Shown here piece after piece: positions 1 through 12,179 of a stretch of 64,000 nt of DNA; within the stretch, counting starts at the first letter, position 1, and each line of letters starts with the position of its first letter. Source of the stretch: Sparassis latifolia. Its lineage: Eukaryota; Basidiomycota; Agaricomycetes; Polyporales; Sparassidaceae. The notes below the pieces were generated by a model. That model saw only the letters and a list, made by a program, of their open reading frames with translations. It was not told the DNA's origin and did not search any database. Location of the stretch: positions 310,001-374,000 of the forward strand of contig CM031556.1 of NCBI GenBank assembly GCA_018466975.1. The letters run 5' to 3'. The position numbers and the translations under genes were made by a program.

Positions 1-2912
1 AATTACCTCCTCGCACAAGCCCATGTCGACGCCCCTGCGCTTGCGAGCTCCATCGCACACCTGAATACCTCTACTACCTTCTCGCCACTCCAGGCGCTGC
101 AGGACACTGATGTGGCGGGCTACCTCCGTCACGCGCACGAGCAGAACCTCATCTCCACTATCGAAGAGGGACGGAAAGAGACACAGGAGGAGTTCTACCG
201 TGTGTTGGAAGACCGCGGGCGGCGTGACTGGGACGCGCGGAAGAAGCGCGTGTTTGAGCAGCTGGGTGGACGCGTTGGAGGGGATAGTGCGGCACTCGGG
301 GAGTTGAAGAAGAGCGTGCATGGAAAGGGCGCGTTGTCAGTGAGTTTGCTGCTATTTTCATTCTGCATCGCATCTCAAATTGTTGGCGTAGACGAGCATT
401 GGTCCGGGCCTGAACTTGCATATGCAAAGTAGGATGATGGCGTACGACCGTGTTATCTCAGAGCTAAACGCAGCAAGATTGCGCGGTATATCCTACCCAA
501 TCATCCATGCACTCATCCAAGCCTCTCGCTCCTTCAACCCCGACGTAAGTCGTCCCTTCACCTATTGTGCCTGCTAACCTTATCCGCCACACAGCACCTG
601 ACGCAGAACTTCCACATCCTATCCAAAATCACCGCGGAGCCTCCCGCTTTACCCCCAGTGGAGCACGCAGGCGCTCACATTCTCAACGCGCCCTTGTTCG
701 AGCGCAAGTATGCACGCGTGTACTTGGGTGAGCCCGAGACACGCGAGGCGGTGGAGCTGCGCAGGCAGATCGCGCGTGGCGCTCGGGAAGCCCTCGAGGA
801 GCAGTATTGGGACGTCCTCGAACGCACGCTCCAGGCGCGTCCGTTGGAGGCACGGTTAGGCGGCGATCCCAGCGTGTCGAACAAGATCCGCGCATTCCTG
901 CTCGTACGGCATTATAGGAATGGGGAATGGGAGGATCGAATTGAGGTGAATATCCATTCTGTGACATAATTAACCGTAATAACAGTGTTCGCAGCTGGTT
1001 GCGGGCCAGCCTATATGGGCGAAGCTGTTCTACCTCGTTCGCACAGGACATACTCGGGAAGCACTTGAAGAGGCAGCGCGCTGGCACCAAGCTATCGAAC
1101 ACCATGAGTCGAGCTTCCTGGGACACTTTAGGTCATGGCTCGGGTCGCCCGACAGGCGGCTGCCGAAGCCACACCGGGACCAGCTGCACGCGGTCTACAA
1201 TGCGCACATGCTACACTCTTCGACGGCGGATCCATTCAAGCTCGCGCTGTATAAGCTCATGGGCAAGATCGACCCCGCGCGACGCAGCGTGCAGAATGTG
1301 ACGGTCACCACGGAGGACTGGCTGTGGTTCCAGCTCGCTATGGTTCGTATTCTATCTCATTCGCCACTCCGTTAAAGTGCTGAGAGGCTCCTGTAGGTAG
1401 AAGAGGATGAGACTGGCGGCCTGCGTGGCCTGGCTGAGGTGCTCCTCAGCTATGGCGAGCGGCACTTTGACGGCGTCACCGGGCAGAAGGGTGCAAGGCG
1501 AGGTGTATGGGCTGGTGTTCTCCTAATGTGTGGTCAGTTTGAACGGGTAAGCATCTTTTCGTACCTGTGATGCGCCGCTGACCACTCTCAATAGGCTGTG
1601 GCGGCATTATGGGACCACCAAGAAACAGAGATTGAAGCTGTGCATCTAGCCATCGCACTTGCGTATCATGGTCTCCTGCGTGTTCCTTCGCGCGCAGAAA
1701 CATCAGACGTGACTCCCCGTAAGCGGTTCCATCTACCTTGTATGCACTTGAACTAACGCGCTCGCCAGTCTCTTTGTCTCCCCTCTCTCCGCCTGCTTTG
1801 AGCCTTTCAACGCTCATATGGCGCTACGTGCGGCAGTTCGTCAAAATGGATGCGAAAGAGGCGCTGCAGTACGTGTGCTGTGTTCCCCTCAGCGCGGATC
1901 AGGGCGCTGGCGTGGGCAAGGAACAAGTAGAGAGCGCATGGGAGCTCGTGCGACGAATCATCGTCCTCTCAAACACTGGCGCCGCTTGGGAAGAGCTCGT
2001 CGGCGGGTTCCGCCCAGACGGCACGCGTTTCGTGCGTCTCGCGTCGTTGCTCTGCCGTATCCTACACTGACATTCATTCTACCGATTTGCCCGATGATTC
2101 GTGATGTAGAGCGGTATCATAGAGCAAGGTGCACCGTTGCTGAAACTGGACGACACGCGCGAGTACAACGAGCAAATCCTCATCCGCGCCGCGAAGAACT
2201 CTGAGCAGAACGACCGTGTGCCTGAGGCCATTAAGTTATACAACCTCGCAGGCGACTACAGGACCGTCATAGTGTGCCTCGCGCAGGCGCTAGGGAACAC
2301 GATCGCGCAGCCAAGCGGCGACGAGAAGGCGCGCGCCATCGAGCGCACTGCCGCAGAAATATTGCGCCACTATGAGCGCACGAACAGGGCAGTCGGCAAG
2401 GAGCGCGAGGCGGTCATTCGTCTGCTGCGAGTGCGCGAGGCGATGGACGCGAAGGATGCGGGCAGGGCGGAGCTCGCACTCGAGGTGAGCCCCCGCGATA
2501 CGGACGGTGTTGACATTGTCTGAATATTGTGAGCCTAGATCATGGAATCGACAGATCTCATCCCTATGGATGGTGATGTCGCGAAGATCACGCGCAGAGC
2601 AGAGGAGTTCCGCGACTTCCCAGATGCGCTACAGCGCAACCTGCAGACGTTCCTCACGCTCATCATGGACACGCTGGCTAGTGTCCACCAAAAAGTCAAG
2701 TCGTCCGCGGTCGCGGACGTCACCCGCCAAATGGTAAGTCGACTGTACGCATTGCACATCGATTCATGGATGCTGATGCTTTACTGCAGACCCTCGCTGG
2801 TCTCCGCAAGAAGTCGCGATCCCTAATGATTTTTGCTGGTATCCTGAAATATCGCATGTCGCCCGACGTATATTCGTATCTAGCTAGGCTAGATGTTGAG
2901 ATCGCTCTATAG
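1..2912 (+). CDS. NIC96: Nuclear pore scaffold nucleoporin NIC96/NUP93, 3' part only
   Basis: Linker nucleoporin of the inner ring of the nuclear pore, which anchors the Nsp1 channel complex and the Nup188/Nup192 scaffold. The window opens inside the coding region (frame 1 reads NYLLAQAHVDAPALASS), so the N-terminus is missing. Several exons are joined by short introns, for example donor at about 544, acceptor before 1377 and donor at 2733. Recognisable family segments are YVCCVPL (about 1858-1890), WEELVGGFRPDGTR (about 1990) and the C-terminal helical stretch IKLYNLAGDYRTV (about 2230-2270). The last exon begins after an acceptor near 2788 and ends DVEIAL-stop at 2912. It is helical throughout, as expected for this fold. 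The family call rests on remembered motifs. The exon join near 330-435 is the least certain. Confidence 0.85.
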
Positions 2913-3380
2913 TTCACCTGTATTTTATCCGAATCATATCTAAGATGGGCGAGGATTAGGTAGCATTTTTTACACTGGGAAGCGTTGATCCCTCACTGAG
3001 GTGTCGAAGGGTCCGCTCATCCTCTTCATGCCTTCTGACAGAACATAGAATTGGTTCACCTGCAGTGCACGACAAACGCAGATTTCATTCGGTCGAATCG
3101 ATTGCACAGTATGAACCAAAGACGTGAGGTATATCTTTTGCTGTTTGCAGACACGGATTACAGCAAGCAATAGCAATAGACCACAAATTCCGGCGAGAAC
3201 AGGAAGAAATCATTGCAAGGGCATACGTCCGAACGACACAGCTAACACCATAATGAATGAGGGTCCCACTCACCGTGGTCCGTGGATATGACTAGGAGGG
3301 CCCAACGCGTCAACATGGCAAATCGGCTGTCATTCGGGAGGGATACCCACAAATTGAGATATAGCATCGAAAATCGTCGG
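2913..3380. other. Intergenic, convergent 3' ends of NIC96 and SMN
   Basis: About 470 bp between two converging genes. No coding potential supported by splice signals on either strand. It probably holds both 3' untranslated regions. Confidence 0.5.
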
Positions 3381-4406
3381 TCAACGCTGAGCAGATACCA
3401 TATCCTCGTCCTCGTCGTACCGACCTGCATCTACATCTGCATCCTGTGCCTCCGCTCCCCCTTCTTCTCCGTCAGCTATCTCACCTGTTGCCACGTTACG
3501 CTGGTACTGAAGGTGGTTGAATTAGCCCACGCGATGATTAGGACAGGTAAAGACGTACGTGGTAAACCGCAGTCCAGTATCCGCCCCAGTACATTGCCGC
3601 TAGCGCGCGCGAGAACGCCTCGTCCTGGCTGACCATTGGCCCAGGTGGGTTAGGTAAATAGTACTGTGCGTAATCTGAACCTGGGACTGCAGGCGGGTGC
3701 GGTGGCACGGCTTGCGTGAGCGATGGATCGTAGGTTGGGACATACGTGTCAAAGTTCAGAGGCGTCGAATCGGCTTCGCCATTTGCGTGCTCCTCATGAG
3801 TGCCGTTCGGCGCCCCTTCTGCTGGCGCGCTGTGCGCTGCTATCTTTTTAAGCTTCGAGTCCGAGGGTGGGACGTTGTACCATCTGATAATAGAACGTTT
3901 CAGCGAGATGGACGTATAGGAATTGACGGGGAACGTACAGAGGAGATCTCTTGACCGGTTCTTCCTTCCACTTCTTCCCGGGACCATGGTACGCCTCGAA
4001 AACCACGTTCAGCATAACCAGCAGCACAGGCGCATCACGTAGAGCATACCTCATACTCGGCCAATGCGCTGTCCCAAGCATCCACGAGCGCAGAGTCGTC
4101 CCAGATCTCGTCATGGGTGAGCTCCCGGCTCTTCTCTTCCTCCTCTTCCTCTTCAGTATACTCACCCTCGCCCGTCCCGCTTGTGCTCGGCCCCGCCGCG
4201 CCATCGTCATACCTCACTGGCGGGGCCTGTGCACCTGGGTCATCCCAATGTGCGTACTGCTGCTGGGGACGCCTGTTGGGTAGTTTCTGGTTTGTCTTCC
4301 GCTTTTTCGACGGCGGAGGATTTGTGGGGGGAGAATGAGGACCCGGCAGCTCTGCCGGCTCAGCTTGCGGAGCTGTGATGTCGTCGTAGGAGACCAAGGG
4401 TCGCAT
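3381..4406 (-). CDS. SMN1: SMN (survival motor neuron) homologue, snRNP assembly factor
   Basis: Core of the SMN complex that loads Sm proteins onto spliceosomal snRNAs. Four exons (4406-4050, 3994-3939, 3883-3559, 3506-3381) join cleanly to 287 residues. The Gemin2-binding helix is visible as DDSALVDAWDSALAEYE at the end of exon 1, after an acidic run. The C-terminal YG-box, which mediates oligomerisation, reads ALAAMYWGGYWTAVYHYQRN across the last intron, matching the SMN pattern of spaced Tyr/Gly residues. No Tudor domain is evident between the two motifs, as in the short S. pombe Smn1. The middle is proline-rich. It lies tail to tail with NIC96 and downstream of eIF5 on the same strand. 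Identification is strong because both diagnostic ends are present. Confidence 0.85.
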
Positions 4407-4708
4407 GGCGGTCAGTATGGCAAGCAGACTCGGTGGAAGCGACAGCGGTGCCAAGTTACCAACTGCGAAGCTGAGCTTGCAGATAATGTTGCAAGCATGT
4501 GACCGGGAGTCTTCACGCAAAATTGAAGTTCGGCAGGACAACATATAGATGAGTATAGGTAGATGTAAATACAAAACGGACTATGTATTCACATCATTGC
4601 AGGGATGCAATGACGGTCCACACATACAACAGGACGAGCGCAGAACAAACTCATGACATGCATGCAACATAGCGAAGAATATCTAAACAGCAACGAACAA
4701 CTCGATCC
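4407..4708. promoter_or_regulatory. SMN upstream region / eIF5 3' flank
   Basis: About 300 bp between the eIF5 stop and the SMN start, both on the minus strand. It must contain the SMN promoter and the eIF5 3' end. No specific motif recognised. Confidence 0.4.
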
Positions 4709-6081
4709 TCAGTCATCGCCCTCGTCCTCATCGCTGTCGTCCGCCTCCTCAAGCCACTGCAAAGAAAAATAAGTAAGAGGACAAGGTAGCAGTAAAACAA
4801 AGGACAAACCTTGAGGAAGGGCTCGCTGGCCTTACGGACTTTCTTGCTGGTCTCCTTGTCAACATACTTCTTGCTGACATGCGTACCCCACTGCTTGACA
4901 AGGTCCTCCTCGATGATGTCGGCCTGGTAGAACTCCATCAGGATCTTGGGGACGGCAGGAATGAGGGTGGGGTAGGTAGTGCCGACGAGACGCTCGATGC
5001 CACCAAGCAGTGACTTCTGGTGCTTCTCAGACGTCACCATCTGACCAGAATCTCAGCAAAAAGAAAACTGGCACAACCAAATCACACACCTTCGCAAAGA
5101 GCAGTGAGTACTTAGGGATTTCAGCGACAATGTTGGCAGTGAAGAGTGCCTGGGCAATGATCTGCACAGTCTTGTGCTTCTTCGCAATGCCAAACTCTTC
5201 TGCCATTTTGTAAATCTCGACAGGACCGCTGTCACGGTTCTCCTCAATCCAACGACCGAGCTGGGAGTAAGGGCTGTCCACATCCTCGTCGCTGTCGTCG
5301 TCACCACCAAGCGCGATGGCGGCCATGCTGCTCTCCACCGCCTTAACGCGAGCCTTCACAGCATGGGTCGAAGTATCCACAGACCAATCGTCCTTGGTGA
5401 TGGCAGCATTGTCGTTAAGTTCAGCGGCTTCTGCCTTGATGCGCTTCGTGAGTTCATCGTCACTACCGGCCGCCTCGTCCGCAGCATCGCCGTTCTCATG
5501 GCCGTTGCCGTTAGCGCTAGGGCTCGGGCTGCCATCGCCGCTGGCCTTTTTCGTTCCCTTGTTCTTCTTCGAGCTGGCCTTGGGCGGGTTTTTGAGAATG
5601 AACGTCGTCAGCTTGTGGCGCATGTCGACGCCAGTGCGCTCGCCACACGCCTTGCAGTTACGGATGATCTCGTCGTTCTTGGTGATGATGAGATCCGTCT
5701 CGGGGTTCTTGCACGACTTGCACAGCACGAACTTGTCGATGAACACGTCCAGGAGCTCGCGCAGCTTGGTTGCGTCATGCGCGCCGTTAACAATGTAGCG
5801 ATCGTTCTTCTCGTCGAACGACGTCTGCGCGCCAAGTTCGCAGCCGAAGAACTTGGTGGGGTACGTGGGCGGTCGGCTTAGCGCGCGGGCGACGTCAGAC
5901 ATGTTTGGTACGACAGTCTTGATGCCATTACCCTTGCCTTCTATCTTAGTCAACAGAAGGGGCATGCTGCGGAAGGAGAAAGGTCAGGCAAGGTAACACG
6001 AGGCAGAAAGGAGTCTGCGCACCGGTAGCGGTAGAACTTGTCGTCAACATCACGACGAACGTTCACGATACCAGCAGACAT
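4709..6081 (-). CDS. TIF5: Translation initiation factor eIF5
   Basis: GTPase-activating protein for eIF2 in the 43S/48S complex, acting at start-codon recognition. Four exons (6081-6023, 5966-5090, 5040-4810, 4756-4709) encode 404 residues. The N-terminus [19 protein letters not shown] carries the conserved Arg residue region used for GAP activity. A zinc ribbon follows with the pairs CKSC and CKAC (about residues 100-125). A low-complexity Lys/Asp linker leads to the C-terminal W2/HEAT domain, which ends with the acidic tail [15 protein letters not shown]. The length agrees with the family (about 400). Introns are 50-60 bp with normal GT-AG ends. The call is secure. Confidence 0.95.
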
Positions 6082-6597
6082 GTTGGGCAGTATTTAACGC
6101 TATACGCGGGCTCGTTCATGAGATTCGTAAGGACAATGAGAAAATTTGCGCACAGTTCTAAACGTATTGGGCTGGAGTAGATGTTTGTGTCTCGATATAC
6201 CAATTGGCGGACGAAGCATTAATCCTCTGCTTTCACAGAAGATGTCAAGCGGGGAGAAAGAGTAGGACGAAATCGTGGAATACAGGACGACAGCGGCGAC
6301 TTGGGAATGCGGACAGCTAGTCGAGTGGAAGGGAGACGAAAACAAGCCGGAGCAGCGAGCGACAGGTCATACCTCGTCGGGGAATGCCGGCTGACTCAGT
6401 CGGCATGTCTTCCAACTTAAGGCCGGATCTCCCCCTCACCAAAACTTGTCTGTCTACTTGTCCGACGCGTGTATGCCCTTGTGCTAGGCTTCTGGCGTGT
6501 AGATATATGGAAGGTGCTACAGGAAATTCGGGATTCACGTTTTTAGGCGATTCGAAGTCAAACCCATTGCCGGACCACGTGGGAATTAAGGAGAGTA
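6082..6597. other. Intergenic between eIF5 promoter and DNMT2 3' end
   Basis: About 515 bp. Contains the eIF5 promoter on the minus strand. ORFs here overlap on both strands without family features or splice support, so no gene is called. Confidence 0.4.
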
Positions 6598-7992
6598 TCA
6601 CTCAAACAAATAGTTGATGAGCTCGGTCACTACGAACACATTGACACTGTTGCCAATCAGCCTATACTGGGTCTTTACGGACGTATCATCAGGCCATATG
6701 AAATCTGACTGCAGCTCCTCCTGAGCGGGAGGTGAGAAACAGAATATCCGCAAAAGCTCTCGGGGCGAGAAATAGCGCAGCTCCAGCGGATCGAGGATCC
6801 GTACGGCATCCTTCTCTCCACGAGACTGAGCCTCGAGGAAGCGGTCGAATACGTTCGTGGTCTAACACCCGTGAGCGGATTGCAGAGTAACTCAGTAAGC
6901 GCATTGAAGGCACGTACGTCTAGTTTTTCATTCATCTGCAGGACAGAGCCAGAACGCTCTGCCATTTTCGCATAACCTGCTGGATTTGGTCTATTGATCT
7001 TTGAGTCCATGTAGCTCAACGCTGACCTCGAGTGAAGCAGCAGCTCCTGCAGGAAGAGGGGAGGACAATATCAAAGAGCCTACCCCATTTCTCCAGCACA
7101 TGATCTGGAACGGCGCAAGGATGCATGTATCCTTTTGGGGCATCCGTGTCTAGGAACTTCCTGATTTTGGCTACTTTGAAGTAAGTCTCCTGGATTCCCT
7201 CTGTTTGTAGCCTTGGGTCGATCCAGTCGTGGCCGTGCCCAGGGATATGTCGCCATGTTTTTGGTTCGCATCCCTGGACGTGTGCAAAAGTCAAAAAATT
7301 TGCTTTGGCAAGCAGATAATATCGGAGACGGGAATTTGGAATGCCAAACTGGAGAGGCGTGAGGAGAAGCTCTAGTACTGCGTAATTCAGGGAATGCAGA
7401 GTCGTCAGCAGTCTCTGCCTGGTACTTGAAGTCTCCACCGAAAACATTAGTATACAGTTCGGAGAAGCATGGTGTAAAATCACCTCGAAACCAGCGACGT
7501 TTTCCACCAACAGATAATGTGGGTGTGCACCGTATGAGGCTAACTCTGGTAAAACGTCTTCAACAAGGTGGATGAAGGATTTGGCTCTCGGATCTGCTGC
7601 GCCCTTGGCTAGGGGATTTAGCACGGTATACGGCTGACATGATGGAGATAAAAGCCAAAGTTCTGTCTTGTATGACCTCAGCTCCGAGGCCGTAAGCGTC
7701 GAGATGTCGACCTGCTACAGAAAATATGGTCGGTGACGTGCAAATTTTGCTCAGTCGTTCCCAGAGCCAGGAGAAAATGCACGACCTTGTGGATAACATT
7801 TGTACCGTAGTTCGCCCGATAAACTCGGCATGCATTCTGATCCCAGTCGAAGGCACCTGCGACTGTGCCATCGACGTTGCTTCTCGACAATGCACGGTGT
7901 AGCCCACCTAGGAAAAATCAGTCGTTGCAATGGAAACGTTCTTGAATGATCGCACCCAAGCCTGAATAAAATTCGAGAGCACGAATTGCCAT
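6598..7992 (-). CDS. DNMT2: DNMT2/TRDMT1-type tRNA(Asp) cytosine-C5 methyltransferase
   Basis: S-adenosylmethionine-dependent enzyme that methylates C38 of tRNA-Asp. Six exons (7992-7956, 7907-7786, 7711-7484, 7432-7027, 6976-6918, 6861-6598) encode 371 residues. Motif I is RALEFYSGLGGLHRAL and motif VI is LVENVAGFE. The target region contains TPLQFGIPNSRLRYY, and the DNMT2-typical CFTRGYAK (human CFTKGYG) is split by an intron. The last motif reads YRLIGNSVNVFVV. Motif IV reads SPSCQPYT, that is Pro-Ser-Cys instead of Pro-Pro-Cys. The catalytic Cys is kept, and S. pombe Pmt1 is known for a Pro-Ser-Cys here too. All phases close without correction, and length matches the family (about 390). 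It is divergent from the PHD gene. Confidence 0.92.
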
Positions 7993-8892
7993 CTGAGCTT
8001 ATGAGAGCACACAGGTGGATGGCAAAAAGTTCGAGCTAAAATTGTAATTTGCGAGGGAGAACCACTTCGAACAATATGATATATCTCTTTCTAGAAACTT
8101 ACCGAGGCCTGGTTGGTAATTAATGTTGCACTTCGGTGGTGAACTGCAGCTATGACTCGGAGACAAATATGATGATGATCTTGACAACAGTTGAACGATC
8201 ATACTAATAATGGGTGTTTACGTAAGCCATGACCCTGTTCATTTCCACCGTATTCCAGTTTACCCGCGCATTCCGCGATACCTCTCTCCAGCTACTATTT
8301 GGCTGCACTGGCTTAGCGTTTGGGCACGCCCTTTCGTTTCTTCACCCCTGCATGTGCTTTGAGATAACCTATCTGCTGCTTTTCGAAACGTTATCGCTCC
8401 GGCTTGAAAGCATCGTTCTTTGATCTATACACTTCAATCTGCTTAGCCATCAACATGTCGTCTGCACATATATCCTCTACGCCAATCGCGTCTCCATCGC
8501 ATGCCCCAAAAATAAGGACAGGTGCAGCGGCAGGAGAAGTAGTAGAGAGTGGACGAGTCGAGTCGAGCCCCAGGGCTGAGACAACGCCGCGAGCAAGGTC
8601 CGTTCTTAATCGAATCTGAGAGTTCACCGTCCGAACAAGTCACGGTATTCTTGCAGATCTCCTTCACGAGGAGGTCTCCTGCCACCGTTCGGAGTGCGCG
8701 ACCCGGCCCATCTTCCGACCCCTCAAAGGTAAGTTTAAATATATGGCCGAACTCGCACAAAGTGGCTTTCTGTACGCACTGGGGACCGACCCCGGAAAGT
8801 GATTATGGTCTCGCTGCTACTTCTATGAGCAACACCGAGACGAAAGTGCTTTCCTCGTCGGCCTCCGAGCTACTTCCCCAGCCCACGCCTTA
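7993..8892. promoter_or_regulatory. Divergent upstream region of DNMT2 (-) and PHD gene (+)
   Basis: About 900 bp separating two divergent starts. A 54-codon ORF begins at ATG 8455 and could be spliced to 8661-8727 by GT-AG signals (donor about 8599, acceptor before 8661). It is Ser/Ala-rich and matches nothing I recognise, so it is either an upstream exon, an upstream ORF or noise. Confidence 0.35.
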
Positions 8893-11666
8893 ATGAGTTC
8901 GGACGCTGACTTGTGTGCAGCCCTGGAAGCCGTGGTGCATATTCCACTGCAAAGGGTCATCCACCAGAATCGCCACTGTCGTATGGGTGCGCAGCATTTT
9001 TGATTATATATTTACAGCCTGCCTAATCAAACATTTGAAGGCTGCGTACCGCGGTGCCATCCATGACTCGGATGGCGTCCAGGTAAGGTGTTTCAGCAAT
9101 CGTTACGAGCGTTATCTGAGGGCGATCATAGGGACAAACGGCCTGTTGCCGCGGCAGCCTCGTTTATTACTCCTGAGCCGAGGTGTGCACCTCCGTCTCG
9201 TCTCTGATAATGAGCTCATTATTTGTCCTGTGCCAGTCCTGAGGCACGACGGAGGTTACCTCTGGGACATCAGGATCTGGCTTCTGTGTTGTGAGCACAT
9301 AACCACGTTATATTATGGGATGCTGACGATTTTCAATAGCGCAAATGTTTCCGTCATTCCTACCCCACACACGCCGCCCCTTCGTAGCCAGAATGAGTGA
9401 GCGATGTGAAACTGCAATTATCCTAACCTTCCTAAACTTGTGAATTTCCAGGCCTAAATCTGGCGCGGGCACTATATTACTCACTCAATCACCCACACTT
9501 TCCCCCTTCCCGTCATCTCGCGATATCACCCCCTCTTCAGGTCTCTCCTCTCCGTTCATGGAGCGCCTTTCACTGGCAGACCGCGCTGACACAAGGAGCA
9601 GGACTCCCCACGACGTATCTGTGGGCCCTGCTATTAAGAGAACATCCTCGGTACCCATGCATGTAGACGACATGTTCCCCCATGAGGGAGGAATATCTAG
9701 TACTCCCCCACCTCTGTCGGCTCCCGTGCCCAAACGTCCAGCTGGCGGGGAGATTCATCGCATCCGCTTGCAAATGGTTGCAGAACAGGCCGCTCGCCAA
9801 TCCGAATCAGAAGCGAGGCGCCCTAACTATCTCGTGCGCGAGAGGCGCATCAGTTCTAACGATGCCTCAGCGGACCACGACGTGACCGAGGTGGAACAAG
9901 AAGGTCTACCGTCCGGTCTGGGAGTGACCGAGAGTCCTGTCAAAGGCCGAAGACTCAAGTTGTTCCAGGAAACGTCGGAAGAGAGCTTTGAGCAGAGTCT
10001 GCTCGCAGGAGGATACCCTGGTTATGGATACACTCCTGCGTACGGCGAGCCTCAGACGCCCGATAAGAAAGGCAAAAATCCCCTGTCTCAACGTGCGGTG
10101 CAGTGGCTCCAACAAGCGACTCCTGGCCAGCCCGGCCCTTCCAACGTGCCTTCAGACCCTGAAAGCGATTGGGTGCCAAGCGAGAAGGAGATCCTGAAGC
10201 GGAAGCGGTTGGCTGCCTTCCAAGATCACCCTGAGATTTCCGAACCGCCAAAAAAGCTGCACCCAGTTGAAATAGAGGGTAAAGGAAGACTTTTGCTGAA
10301 CGTCCTACCCGAAGACATGCCTTCGCAGTATGAAACTCCGGCGAAGAAGCGTGGCAGTCGACGCAGGAGAAGGGGTGGCGTTGCGAGCGCAAAGAAGCGT
10401 GGGCACGTCACTGAGTCGGTGCCAGACCAGGGCGAAGTTTTGAAGCCTGACTGGCCTGATTCATCTTTCCCATGGTGCATGCGCGTACAAGAAAGGGCTG
10501 AAACGGCGCGGTTGGAACAAGAGGAACGCTTCAAATGGATTGACCGCTACTTGGACAGTGATCAAGACTCCGGCGACGAAGACCTTAATTCAGAACCGGA
10601 CAAGGAGGCGCCGCCCATGCGTACGGTGTGGGGCAAGATGGTCCGTCCCAGTTTCATTCCGAGGGGAAGACCCGATGTCAACGATGACTGGGAGGGGAAC
10701 TTCGATCCTGCTGATGCCAGAGTAGCCCTTAAGTCTCGGCGATCTGCGCGAGAGTTTGCAATGCATCTCAGACAACGAGCTAGCCAAAACTGTTGTATAT
10801 GTGAGGGCCGACGCGATGGGGGTCCAGCGGTCCAATGTGATGACTGCGACCGGTGGTTCCATCTCGAGTGCGTCGACATCCGTGATCCTGCAGAACTAGA
10901 AGACACCTGGTACTGTGCCGATTGCCTTGGACTTGGCCAACTGGCATCCGATCCTGCATCGGAGCCTACGTTCGTGCCTACAGACGAGAGATTGTCAACA
11001 GTGAGGGGATACGATCCGCTCTTCTACCAGGGATCACTGCAAGAATCGCCATCGACCCCTTGGACTATGTCGAGAGCCCCCAGAACACCCATACGTGGTC
11101 GTGACTTGACATTGTTTTCATCTCGTTCGACCTGGGGGGACTCAAGCAGAGTTAGCCCTTCCACACCCCTCTCCTCTAGCCAAAGCGTGAGAGTATATTC
11201 GAGTCCTGGTCCTTTCGATCAACTACATCCACGCGAATCGCCTTTCGATCCGTTCACTACACCATCGCGCGGCATCAAGTTTGGAGCGCCGGTGACCACC
11301 CCAAGGAACCTCCTTTGGCCAAGTCGCTCCGGTGGGCAGATCCGGACACCTATACGTGCTGGACGGCCAAGCGGCAGTGGGCTGCAGTTCGGTGCCTTTG
11401 ATGACAGCGGTGGCCCAGCGATCAGTCCGTACCGCAATATTTATTCATACGACGACACACCCGTTCGCCGCTCGAAGCCCCGGGAGGACACAAAAGGGCT
11501 GGTGAGCAGGCGATTGTGGGATTCATCTTCGCCCGCACAATTCGGGGCCGCCTTACCACAGGAATCCCTTGCGAGAATGAATGAGGACGGACTGCTCCCC
11601 CGATCCCTTGAGCAGCTTGGCAACAGGACAGTGCCACAGTCTGTGGGCAGCGACGATGGTGCGTAA
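8893..11666 (+). CDS. PHD-finger protein, otherwise uncharacterised
   Basis: Likely nuclear chromatin reader. Six exons (8893-8980, 9018-9082, 9121-9182, 9237-9290, 9340-9396, 9452-11666) close in frame to 846 residues beginning MSSDADLCAALEAVVH. The five 5' exons are tiny, and the introns between them are only 37-55 bp. A single C4HC3 PHD finger lies at about residues 553-602 (CCICEGRR, CDDCDRWFHLEC, WYCADCLGL). The rest is disordered: Ser/Pro-rich N-terminus, a basic patch KKRGSRRRRRGG (about residues 402-413) that may be a nuclear signal, an acidic stretch, and a C-terminus rich in TP and SP sites that could be kinase targets. The family beyond the PHD is not recognised. An ATG at 9558 would give a shorter 702-residue form, but the upstream exons read as clean protein. 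Confidence 0.75.
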
Positions 11667-12179
11667 TCTCCTTTACGTGCTGTGCATCGATACTCACACG
11701 ACATCATATTTAAGTTTTATGAACTCCAACGTTACGAGCGCTCACTGCGTTCCGTCATGATGATGGTCTTGACGCAACGTTTCTTGCTATATTATGGTGT
11801 CAGTTAATGTTGTTGTCTGTGATCACATAACGTAAGTAGTACCTGAATGAACTTTTAGCACGTAGAATATGCCTGTAGCGCCACCTTGGTTACACACTCA
11901 CCATTTATCTCATCATCGTACGCGCCTGGGTGGATTGGATCCCCTTCGGCTGCAGTGTTATGACAATGATCTATCGAGCTCACGGTGATTTTTCCCTGGA
12001 TGTTAGAGATGATACGAAACGTTTCCTGTCGAGCTTCTTTGCTGAATATGATGAATATCAGAGCGAGTGAGTCGTCGTCGTCGTCACGGTCGCGTCGTTA
12101 CATCTTCGTGACGAACTGTGACCCTGTCGTGACAGACGCGTTTGCGTCACACTTGTCAAATTCCGCCAGTCTGACCAAG
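11667..12179. other. Intergenic between PHD gene and MEI4-like gene
   Basis: About 510 bp between two genes on the plus strand. It should hold the PHD 3' end and the promoter of the next gene. No supported coding region. Confidence 0.4.

Noticed and set aside
5174..5881. Open frame of 235 codons on the plus strand
   Set aside because: It lies wholly antisense to eIF5 exon 2. Its composition mirrors the eIF5 codons and it has no independent motif.
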